Below, piece after piece: positions 17,017-23,600 of a DNA stretch of 25,776 nucleotides. Positions within the stretch are counted from its first letter, which is position 1, and every line of letters starts with the position of its first letter. The DNA is from Candidatus Neoflavobacterium equi. GTDB taxonomy: Bacteria; Bacteroidota; Bacteroidia; Flavobacteriales; Flavobacteriaceae. Made by a program: the position numbers and the translations under genes. Where the stretch lies: assembly GCA_018065745.1 (NCBI GenBank), contig JAGHSS010000195.1, forward strand, positions 1 to 25,776, given 5' to 3'. The notes beneath the pieces are model-generated. The model was given only the letters and a program-made list of their open reading frames with translations. It was not told the DNA's origin and did not search any database.

Positions 17017-19449
17017 TTATTCTTTGTAAAAAATGCGCTTTACACGTTGTGAAATACCGGTTAAAATTTCATAAGAAATGGTTCCTATAGTATCAGCAAT
17101 AGTGGTAACTCTCAATGATTTACCAAAAATTATAACGGTATCACCTTCTTTACATTGCAGGTCTGTAACGTCCACCATCAGGGCATCCATGCAGATGTTC
17201 CCCAATATGCGAGCGGGCTGATTGTCAATCATTACATGTCCGCGTTCATTGCCCCAGGCTCTTGGAATGCCATCTGCATACCCAATTGGGATGGTGGCAA
17301 TCTTCATGCTGCGGTCTGTTTTGAACTTTCTGCTGTAACCAATGCTCTCCCCAGGTTCCACCTCGCGAATTTGAAGAATGATGGTTTTTAATGTCCCGAC
17401 ATTCTCCAGCTGCCTGTCTTCCTGAGGATCATTCCCAACACCGTAGACCCCGATACCCAAACGTACCATGTCGTATTGATATTGTGGAGAACGGTAAGTT
17501 CCTGAGGTATTCAAGATGTGGCGGATTGGTTTGTAAGGCAATGCCTCCATCAAAGTTTGGGACCAACGCTCAAATTTATCAAACTGTTGGAGCGTAAAAT
17601 CATCATAGGACGGAACGTCACTTGAAGACAAATGCGAATAAATACTGGCGACTTTAACAAGGGTGTTATTTTGTAAAATTTCTATTAATTCTGGCAAATC
17701 TTTTTCCTCAAATCCCAAGCGATGCATCCCCGTGTCCAGCTTGATGTGGATGGGATAATTGGAGACGTTGCGCTTCTGTGCAAAGTTCAAAAAGCTCTGT
17801 AGGGATTTGATGGAATACACCTCCAACTCCAACTGGTAAGCCAACATGGCCGGGTAGCCGCTGACTTCTGGATTCATGACAATTATGGGCAGGTGTATGC
17901 CGGCTTGGCGCAACTCCACTCCCTCATCTGCAAAGGCAACGCCCAGGTAATTGACCTTGTGGTGTTGCAGTTCTTTGGCAATTTCAAAACTTCCTGAACC
18001 GTAACCAAAGGCTTTGACCATCACCATAATTTTTGTCTGTGGTTGCACTTTTGACTTGTAAAAGTTCAAGTTGTAAGCCAAGGCATTAAGGTTGATTTCC
18101 AAAACCGTTTCATGGGTTTTCTCTTCCAAAAGAACCACAATTTCATCAAATTTGAAACTGCGGGCCCCTTTGATAAGGATCGTTTGATTGGCAAATGTCT
18201 TTTCATTGAATTGGGCCACAAACGCAGCCGTGGATTCAAAACCTGTGAAATTTGACAAGTATTTGAGGTGTGTACTGATTTTTGGACCAATACCTACCAC
18301 CTGATCTATGTAGTTTTGTTGTAGCAATTGTGCCACCTTTTGGTAAAGTATGTCTGCGTCAAATCCACTTTGGAAGACGTCTGAAAGAATGACTGTTTTT
18401 TTGGTGTCTGACTTGTGCTGCTCCAAGAAGTCCAACGCAATTTTCAAGGATTGGTAGTCTGAGTTGTAGGAGTCGTCAATCAGGGTGCTGTTGTTGATTC
18501 CACGTTTGACTTCCAAGCGGGTTTCCATTGTATATAACTTTTGGAGACGCTCCTGAATGGTTTGTATGGAATAATTAAAATGCAACAGGGCCAAGATGCA
18601 TGACATGGCATTTTCAACAGAGGCGCGATCTTGGAACGGCAGGGTAACGTCAAAGGTGTTTCCTTGATACGTAAGGTGCAAGATTTTGTTTTCCTGACGC
18701 AATTGCACCGTTGCTTCCGGCTGGTCAAAAGACCAACTGAAGGTTTTTATATGTTGTGGTACATAAGGCAGTACCGCGTTGTCATATTGCATGATCAACA
18801 CCTCCACCTGGGTGAAGAGTTTTAGTTTTTCTTGGATCTTTTCAGTTACAGACGCAAATCCCTCCTCATGTGCAGATCCAATATGGGTCAATATTCCCAC
18901 GGTTGGAGCAATGATTGGTTGGAGACGCTGCATTTCTCCCGTTGTTGAAATACCGGCTTCAAAAATCCCCAAATTGTGATTTTCATTGATTGCAATCACA
19001 GAGATGGGAACTCCAACCTGTGAATTGTAACTTTTTGGTGATCTGATAATGCTGTATTCTTGGTGCATCAAAAAATTCAACCACTCCTTGACAATCGTCT
19101 TTCCATTGCTGCCGGTAATCCCGATGACTGGAAAGTGATATCCCTTTCTGTAAAAACTGACAAAATTCTGGAAGGCGCTGAGGGTATCCTCAACCACCAA
19201 GAAATTGGCTTGTTGCTGCAATCCGTCAGGAATCTGATGCACCACAAAATGGCGCACTCCTTTGGCAATCAATGCCGGAATGAATTCACTCCCATCGCGG
19301 TTTTGACCTTTGAGAGCAAAATATAAGGTTTGGGAGTTGTTTTGCAACGACCTGCTGTCTATAGAGACATTGTCAATAATTTCTTCTGGGGATACCATGT
19401 GATGAACGGCGTTGATCACAGGTACAATATCTTTGATGTTCACACTCAT
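17017..19449 (-). CDS. murF-alr: Bifunctional UDP-MurNAc-tripeptide:D-Ala-D-Ala ligase / alanine racemase (MurF-Alr fusion)
   Basis: An 810-residue two-domain protein for peptidoglycan precursor synthesis. Residues 1-445 are a Mur ligase: substrate-binding SIDSRSL (29-35), P-loop GITGSNGKT (110-118), a YNSQVGVP motif (141-148) and ILTHIGSAHEEGF (186-198). Residues from about 447 are a fold-III alanine racemase, with PLP lysine K479 in VMVKAFGYG and the probable catalytic tyrosine Y705 in ESIGYSRKF. Such fusions are known in Bacteroidota. In the Mur half the usual DDxYNANP motif reads DDSYNSDYQS (325-334), so ligase activity is less certain than racemase activity. The product would make D-Ala and may join D-Ala-D-Ala to the tripeptide. 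Confidence 0.95.
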   Translation of the reverse strand: MSVNIKDIVPVINAVHHMVSPEEIIDNVSIDSRSLQNNSQTLYFALKGQNRDGSEFIPALIAKGVRHFVVHQIPDGLQQQANFLVVEDTLSAFQNFVSFYRKGYHFPVIGITGSNGKTIVKEWLNFLMHQEYSIIRSPKSYNSQVGVPISVIAINENHNLGIFEAGISTTGEMQRLQPIIAPTVGILTHIGSAHEEGFASVTEKIQEKLKLFTQVEVLIMQYDNAVLPYVPQHIKTFSWSFDQPEATVQLRQENKILHLTYQGNTFDVTLPFQDRASVENAMSCILALLHFNYSIQTIQERLQKLYTMETRLEVKRGINNSTLIDDSYNSDYQSLKIALDFLEQHKSDTKKTVILSDVFQSGFDADILYQKVAQLLQQNYIDQVVGIGPKISTHLKYLSNFTGFESTAAFVAQFNEKTFANQTILIKGARSFKFDEIVVLLEEKTHETVLEINLNALAYNLNFYKSKVQPQTKIMVMVKAFGYGSGSFEIAKELQHHKVNYLGVAFADEGVELRQAGIHLPIIVMNPEVSGYPAMLAYQLELEVYSIKSLQSFLNFAQKRNVSNYPIHIKLDTGMHRLGFEEKDLPELIEILQNNTLVKVASIYSHLSSSDVPSYDDFTLQQFDKFERWSQTLMEALPYKPIRHILNTSGTYRSPQYQYDMVRLGIGVYGVGNDPQEDRQLENVGTLKTIILQIREVEPGESIGYSRKFKTDRSMKIATIPIGYADGIPRAWGNERGHVMIDNQPARILGNICMDALMVDVTDLQCKEGDTVIIFGKSLRVTTIADTIGTISYEILTGISQRVKRIFYKE

Positions 19450-19480
19450 AGGGAACGGTATTTTATGTTTTTTTGCGATT

Positions 19481-19488
19481 CAAATGTA
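19481..19488 (-). promoter_or_regulatory. Probable murF-alr promoter, -7 element TACATTTG
   Basis: The minus-strand TACATTTG is an exact match to TAnnTTTG, 31 nt upstream of the murF-alr ATG, predicting a leader of about 25 nt. The -33 region is T-rich without a clear TTG. The same octamer precedes tdk. Confidence 0.5.
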
Positions 19489-19545
19489 CATAAGTAAAAC
19501 ATAAAAAAACGTGTTTTCATATCGTGTACTTCAGAAAAGTATAAA

Positions 19546-19572
19546 AAAAAATCCTTTCTTTTGGAAAGGATT
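19546..19572 (-). terminator. Terminator of tdk, overlapping its stop codon
   Basis: On the minus strand, AATCCTTTC (19564-19572 complement) pairs with GAAAGGATT (19550-19558 complement) across a short loop, followed by a run of T. The tdk TAA (19571-19573) lies inside the 5' arm, so the ribosome would reach the hairpin as it terminates. Confidence 0.85.
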
Positions 19573-20188
19573 ATAGAGAGGTAGTTTCTTCAGTGTGATT
19601 GGAATCTGTAAATTCCTGACGTGCTTTGAAGTAGGCCGCACGACTCAACGGTTCATATTCTTCCGTTTGCCCAAGTAAAACCTGTTGCTTACCAGCAGCT
19701 TTTCTAAAGCTGTAATGAGCTAAATTCCCTGTTCTGGTACAAACTGCGTGAACTTTGGTTACATATTCAGCAGTTGCCATCAAAGCGGGCATCGGACCAA
19801 AAGGTTTCCCTTCAAAATCCATATCCAATCCAGCAATAATAACGCGGATGCCTTCATTGGCTAAATCATTGCAAACCGCCACAATTTCGTCGTCAAAAAA
19901 CTGAGCTTCATCAATGCCAATAACGTCACATCCCTGAGCCAACAATCTGATGTTTGTCGCGGCAGGAACGGGTGTGGATCTGATGGCGTTTTCATTGTGT
20001 GAAACGACCATTTCATCGCTGTATCGAGTATCAATTGAAGGTTTGAAAATCTCCACTTTTTGCTTGGCAAATTGCGCGCGTTTCAAACGGCGAATCAACT
20101 CTTCTGTCTTGCCAGAAAACATGGATCCGCAGATGACTTCAATCCATCCAAATTGCTCTTTATGATTTACTGTATTTTCAAGAAACAT
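19571..20188 (-). CDS. tdk: Thymidine kinase (type II, TK1-like), lacking most zinc-site cysteines
   Basis: This enzyme phosphorylates thymidine to dTMP in the salvage pathway. The 205 residues show P-loop GSMFSGKT (21-28), the Walker B/catalytic base DEAQFF with E94, and IAGLDMDFEGKPFGPMP (118-134), all diagnostic of the TK1-like family. The lasso region has only C150: the usual CxxC reads CTRT (150-153), and the later CxxC/H reads SRAA (182-185) within YEPLSRAAYFKA. The structural zinc site is therefore probably absent, which may be lineage-typical. It has its own terminator and promoter, so it is probably monocistronic. Confidence 0.95.
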   Translation of the reverse strand: MFLENTVNHKEQFGWIEVICGSMFSGKTEELIRRLKRAQFAKQKVEIFKPSIDTRYSDEMVVSHNENAIRSTPVPAATNIRLLAQGCDVIGIDEAQFFDDEIVAVCNDLANEGIRVIIAGLDMDFEGKPFGPMPALMATAEYVTKVHAVCTRTGNLAHYSFRKAAGKQQVLLGQTEEYEPLSRAAYFKARQEFTDSNHTEETTSL

Positions 20189-20240
20189 GGTCTTTTCAGG
20201 TGTATAAGTATCGGTTGGGATACGTCATTTTTACTAGAAA

Positions 20241-20248
20241 CAAATGTA
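20241..20248 (-). promoter_or_regulatory. Probable tdk promoter, -7 element TACATTTG
   Basis: The minus-strand TACATTTG is an exact TAnnTTTG match, 52 nt upstream of the tdk ATG. The expected -33 region (about 20266-20272) falls on the left arm of an inverted repeat, so a regulator bound there could affect this promoter. No TTG is seen. Confidence 0.45.
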
Positions 20249-20257
20249 TCTAAAATA

Positions 20258-20323
20258 AAATAGTTAAACCCGCATCAGCGGTAAAAGTTATCAAGAATTT
20301 TAGATTTTGACGGTTAACTATTT
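20258..20323. repeat. Inverted repeat in the tdk / acidic-protein divergent region
   Basis: The left arm AAATAGTTAAACC (20258-20270) and right arm GGTTAACTATTT (20312-20323) are reverse complements apart from one extra A, with 41 bases between. Inside it, CCGC-ATCA-GCGG (20270-20281) forms a second small hairpin. The position overlaps the predicted -33 region of tdk, so an operator is conceivable. No known regulator site is recognised. Confidence 0.45.
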
Positions 20324-20501
20324 GATAGTAATTGCATTAGAAACACAGATTTAACGTCTGTAGGGAACCGATGCCATTTGTGGCAGAAAAAACCAGAAGT
20401 GCCGTTCACGTGGTTTATCAAGGGTTTCAGGGGAACGAAGACGCGTTGATATCTTTTGATAAACAATTCCAAAAAAGGATTTATAAGATAAAAAAATCGA
20501 T

Positions 20502-20509
20502 TAGATTTG
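20502..20509 (+). promoter_or_regulatory. Candidate promoter of the acidic-protein operon, -7 element TAGATTTG
   Basis: TAGATTTG matches TAnnTTTG exactly and lies 54 nt upstream of the ATG at 20564. No obvious -33 TTG is present. It would drive the acidic-protein, rsmI and osmC-like genes. Confidence 0.45.
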
Positions 20510-20563
20510 TAAATTAATTACCATACAATTAAAGCATCGTTTTACAAACAATCTCAATAGTAT

Positions 20564-22417
20564 ATGAAGAAGAAATTAGAAGCAGAATTAATCAGTATTG
20601 CGCATCGAGTTTTAAAAATCCACAACCGTTTAGAAATCGAACAGTTGCAACAGGAGGCTTTAAATCTTTACGAAAAATTATCGATTTTGCGATTTTATGA
20701 AGAGAATTTTGAACCTTCAAAACCCACACTTAGCAAGGGGGCACTAGAGATTGCCTTAGAAAACCATGAATTCAACGCAGCGACTGCCGTTGGCGTTGAA
20801 GAAACTTTAACTGAAGAAAATAACGAGGACAACCCACAAGTTGCTTCGCTTTTTGAAGAAACGGCAGCGGATAATTCTTTGGAATTAGAAAAAACGGTTG
20901 CTACTACTTTAGAAGATGAAGTTGAAGTTATTCAAGAAGATACTGTTGAAGTAGCTTTGGAAGAAAACGTTGAAGTAGCTGATGAAGATACTTTGGAAGA
21001 TACTTTAGAAAACAAAGTTGAAGTTGCTGATGAAGATACTTTAGAAAAAGACGTTGAAGTAGCTGATGAAGATACTTTGGAAGAAGACGTTGAAGTTGCT
21101 GATGAAGATACTTTGGAAGAAGACGTTGTAGTAGCTGATGAAGTTACTTTGGAAAAAGACGTTGAAGTTACTGATGAAGATACTTTGGAAGATGTTGTTG
21201 AAGTAGCTGACGAAGATACTTTTGATGATACTTTAGAAGAAGAAGTTGAAGTTATTGAAGAAGCTACTGTTGAAGTAGCTGATGAAGATACTGTTGAAGA
21301 TGAAGCTGAAGTTGCTGTTGAAGATACTTTTGAAGATGAAGCTGAAGTAGCTGATGAAGATACTTTTGAAGCACACGTTGAAGTAGCTAACGAAGATATT
21401 TTAGAAGTAGCTGATGAAGATACTTTTGAAGCACACATTGAAGTAGAAGAAACGGTTGAAGCAGACGTTGAATCTATTATAGAAGAGTCAAATGACTTGA
21501 TTTCAAGATTGGATCAAGATCAAAATACAGCTGAAACAGCGTTGACATTTGGTGAAGAAATTGGTCATTTGGCCGTGCAAGAAGAAGAGGTTGAAGAGGA
21601 ACTAATTCCTGAAAGCTCTCCTGTATTCTTGGAATTCAACGAAAGTGACAAACCAAAGACAGAAACTCAAACGACAACATCCTTTGGGTATTTTGACAAT
21701 TTGACGACAGATGCTGCTCCAGAAGCGCAACATGAGGTGATTGAAACAGCAGTTGAGGAAACTATTTTTGAAGAAGAAATTGCTGCAGAAGCGCCATCGT
21801 TTATTGAAACACCAGAAAAAATAGATCAGAAAACACAGGAAACAAATGCGTTTTTTGACAACCTATTTGCAGGATTAGACGACACCCCAGTACAAGAAGA
21901 AAAGCCACAGGCTGTACAAATATCATTTGAAGAACTTTTGGGTCAGGGATACCACGAACCAGAATTTGTGAAAGTGCAAGAAACGGTAACAGAAACAGAA
22001 ATTCCAGTTGCTGAGCAAACTCCAACGCAAGAAGTGATTGAAGACACAACTGAAGAAACGCTAGAAACTCCAATTGCTCCTGTAGAAGTAGTTAAGACTA
22101 GTATTTTGGAACGTGCGTTTTCATCATTCCACACCTTTGGAGATAAAAAAGAAGAACCAAAAAATCACAGTTTAAACGACAGTTTGAACAAGACCATTTC
22201 CTTGAGTTTGAATGACCGCATCGCTTTTGAACGCAATTTGTTCAACGGTAGTGCAGAAGATTTAAACCGCGTGATCTCTAGCTTAAACTCCCTTCACACA
22301 TGGGCTGAGGCTGAGGATTTCATTTTTAACCTGATCAAACCAGACTACAACAACTGGGCTGGACAAGAAGAGTATGAAGCGAGATTCTTGGAATTGGTAG
22401 AAAAAAAATTCTCATAA
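20564..22417 (+). CDS. Large acidic repeat protein with conserved-looking ends, function unknown
   Basis: The 617 residues show no signal peptide or membrane segment, so a cytoplasmic location is likely. Residues 1-52 look like a helical domain (LEIEQLQQEALNLYEKLSIL). Residues 117-308 are Glu/Asp/Val/Thr repeats based on the 12-mer VEVADEDTLEED. Residues 309-535 are a low-complexity acidic linker with two FDNL motifs (377-380, 431-434). Residues 536-617 look globular, with LNDRIAFERNLFNGSAEDL and FNLIKPDYNNWAGQEEYEARF. I recall flavobacterial proteins with similar ends and a variable acidic middle, without known function. The stop abuts the rsmI ATG, so the two are co-transcribed and probably translationally coupled. 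Confidence 0.85.
   Translation: MKKKLEAELISIAHRVLKIHNRLEIEQLQQEALNLYEKLSILRFYEENFEPSKPTLSKGALEIALENHEFNAATAVGVEETLTEENNEDNPQVASLFEETAADNSLELEKTVATTLEDEVEVIQEDTVEVALEENVEVADEDTLEDTLENKVEVADEDTLEKDVEVADEDTLEEDVEVADEDTLEEDVVVADEVTLEKDVEVTDEDTLEDVVEVADEDTFDDTLEEEVEVIEEATVEVADEDTVEDEAEVAVEDTFEDEAEVADEDTFEAHVEVANEDILEVADEDTFEAHIEVEETVEADVESIIEESNDLISRLDQDQNTAETALTFGEEIGHLAVQEEEVEEELIPESSPVFLEFNESDKPKTETQTTTSFGYFDNLTTDAAPEAQHEVIETAVEETIFEEEIAAEAPSFIETPEKIDQKTQETNAFFDNLFAGLDDTPVQEEKPQAVQISFEELLGQGYHEPEFVKVQETVTETEIPVAEQTPTQEVIEDTTEETLETPIAPVEVVKTSILERAFSSFHTFGDKKEEPKNHSLNDSLNKTISLSLNDRIAFERNLFNGSAEDLNRVISSLNSLHTWAEAEDFIFNLIKPDYNNWAGQEEYEARFLELVEKKFS
20912..21478 (+). repeat. Tandem repeats (36-bp unit) within the acidic-protein gene
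   Basis: This region encodes residues 117-305. The tightest part, 21017-21232, is six consecutive 36-bp units, each giving V-E-V-A-D-E-D-T-L-E-x-D or a close variant. Nucleotide identity between units is high (GAAGATACTTTGGAA recurs unchanged), which implies recent expansion. Flanking copies are more diverged and include 16-residue steps. About a dozen recognisable copies are present. Copy number probably varies between strains. Confidence 0.9.
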
Positions 22418-23110
22418 ATGGGTAAATTATATTTAGTTCCAACGCCTATTGGTAATTTGGACGACATGACATTCAGAGCCATCAAAGTGCTTAAAGAAGT
22501 GGATTTGATTTTGGCTGAAGACACCAGAAACAGTGGTAAACTGTTGAAACATTTTGAGATTACCACACATATGACCAGCCATCACATGCACAATGAACAC
22601 CAACAGGTGGATCATATTGTGAAGCGCATTCAAGCAGGTGAAACCATTGCGTTAATCACGGATGCTGGAACACCAGCCATCTCTGACCCAGGTTTCTTAT
22701 TGTCTCGTGCTTGTGTGGAACAAGGCATTGAAATTGACTGTTTACCTGGAGCGACTGCTTTTGTACCCGCATTAGTAAACAGCGGTTTGCCAAACGACAA
22801 ATTCATCTTTGAAGGTTTTTTACCAGACAAAAAAGGAAGACAGACCAGATTCCTTGCTTTGGCAGAAGAAACAAGAACGATGATCCTTTATGTGTCTCCG
22901 CATAAATTGGTAAAAACACTAGGAGAATTTATTCAATATTTTGGAGCAGATCGTCCGGTTTCGGTATCTCGTGAAATCACGAAATTACATGAAGAAACGG
23001 TGAGAGGAACAGCAACTGAAGTATTGGCTCACTTTGAAAAGAAAGCTCCTAAAGGGGAAATTGTAGTCATTGTGGGAGGAAAGATAAACACCAAAACAAA
23101 AAATGAGTAA
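22418..23110 (+). CDS. rsmI: 16S rRNA (cytidine(1402)-2'-O)-methyltransferase
   Basis: This SAM-dependent tetrapyrrole-methylase-fold enzyme 2'-O-methylates C1402 in the ribosomal decoding centre. The 230 residues begin with the family signature LYLVPTPIGNLDDMTFRAIKVL, followed by AEDTRNSGKLLKHF, the SAM-binding ITDAGTPAISDPGF (94-107) and the CLPGATAFVPALVNSGLP motif (133-150). EGFLPDKKGRQ and VSREITKLHEETVRG are also typical. The length is slightly short compared with E. coli (about 286) because the C-terminal extension is missing. The ATG directly follows the previous stop, and the gene overlaps the next start by 8 nt. Confidence 0.95.
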   Translation: MGKLYLVPTPIGNLDDMTFRAIKVLKEVDLILAEDTRNSGKLLKHFEITTHMTSHHMHNEHQQVDHIVKRIQAGETIALITDAGTPAISDPGFLLSRACVEQGIEIDCLPGATAFVPALVNSGLPNDKFIFEGFLPDKKGRQTRFLALAEETRTMILYVSPHKLVKTLGEFIQYFGADRPVSVSREITKLHEETVRGTATEVLAHFEKKAPKGEIVVIVGGKINTKTKNE

Positions 23111-23522
23111 ACACCTTGTTGAAACCCGTTGGAAAGGAGGCATGCAATTTGAATCCACCAACCCAGGAGGAAATTTAATGATTGATGCAGGTCCTGAAAA
23201 TGGCGGATTGGGAGCTGGATACAGACCAAAAATGCTGATGCTGTCTGCTTTGGCAGGATGCTCTGGATTGGATATTGCCCATTTAATTCCAAAGATGAAA
23301 TTAAGCGTCCGCGATTTTTCAATTGACACAGAAGGAATTCTTTCTGAATCAGAGCCCCAAACATACACAGCAGTAACCTTGTATTACCGTTTTTATGGGG
23401 AGGCTTTGGACCAAAAAAAACTCCAACGTGCGGTAGATCTTTCTGTTGAAAAATACTGTGGCGTACTGGAAATGTTTAGATCCTTTGCTACTGTAAATAT
23501 CGTTACAGAATTTCATCCATAA
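23103..23522 (+). CDS. OsmC-family peroxiredoxin-like protein
   Basis: The 139-residue OsmC/Ohr-fold protein carries the two family cysteines: C53 in ALAGCSGLDIAHL, on the long central helix, and C119 in EKYCGVLEMF. In characterised members these reduce organic or other hydroperoxides with a dithiol donor. The sequence is closer to the YhfA-like OsmC branch than to Ohr, so the exact substrate is uncertain. The ATG overlaps the end of rsmI by 8 nt (ATGAGTAA), indicating coupled translation. A perfect hairpin terminator follows 31 nt after the stop. Confidence 0.9.
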   Translation: MSKHLVETRWKGGMQFESTNPGGNLMIDAGPENGGLGAGYRPKMLMLSALAGCSGLDIAHLIPKMKLSVRDFSIDTEGILSESEPQTYTAVTLYYRFYGEALDQKKLQRAVDLSVEKYCGVLEMFRSFATVNIVTEFHP

Positions 23523-23553
23523 CAAGAAGTTATACAAAATAATACAGTACCTT

Positions 23554-23580
23554 AAGTTAGAACTCCGGTTCTAACTTTTT
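23554..23580 (+). terminator. Terminator after the OsmC-family gene, just before recJ
   Basis: Perfect 10-bp stem AAGTTAGAAC (23554-23563) / GTTCTAACTT (23568-23577), loop TCCG, then T3. It ends 20 nt before the recJ ATG, leaving no room for a promoter between hairpin and gene. recJ must therefore rely on readthrough or on a promoter that overlaps or precedes the hairpin. Confidence 0.88.
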
Positions 23581-23600
23581 TATTTAAACCAATCAAAGCC

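Larger units (their letters stand above)
20189..20563. other. 375-bp divergent intergenic region: promoters, inverted repeat, hairpins, 48-codon ORF
   Basis: Between divergent tdk and the acidic-protein gene. Besides the promoters and inverted repeat listed separately, 20345-20461 has successive short stems: ACAGA/TCTGT (20345-20349, 20357-20361), TGCCA/TGGCA (20372-20376, 20381-20385, loop TTTG), AAACCA/TGGTTT (20390-20395, 20411-20416), TATCAA/TTGATA (20416-20421, 20446-20451) and TATC/GATA (20450-20453, 20458-20461). The same stretch holds an ATG-started plus-strand ORF, 20371-20517, of 48 codons (begins MPFVAEKTRSAVHVV, ends KKSIRFVN), which I do not recognise. It could be a small gene, a gene remnant or a structured RNA; the sequence does not decide. 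Confidence 0.4.

Noticed and set aside
21017..21232. CRISPR-like regular 36-bp repeats
   Set aside because: The repeats are contiguous without unique spacers, are in frame, and encode a protein repeat.
20932..21438. Long minus-strand open frame (168 codons, Ser/Thr/Ala-rich) opposite the acidic repeats
   Set aside because: It is the mirror of the 36-bp repeat; GAA and GAT-rich codons give no stops in that antisense frame. No start signal or independent evidence.
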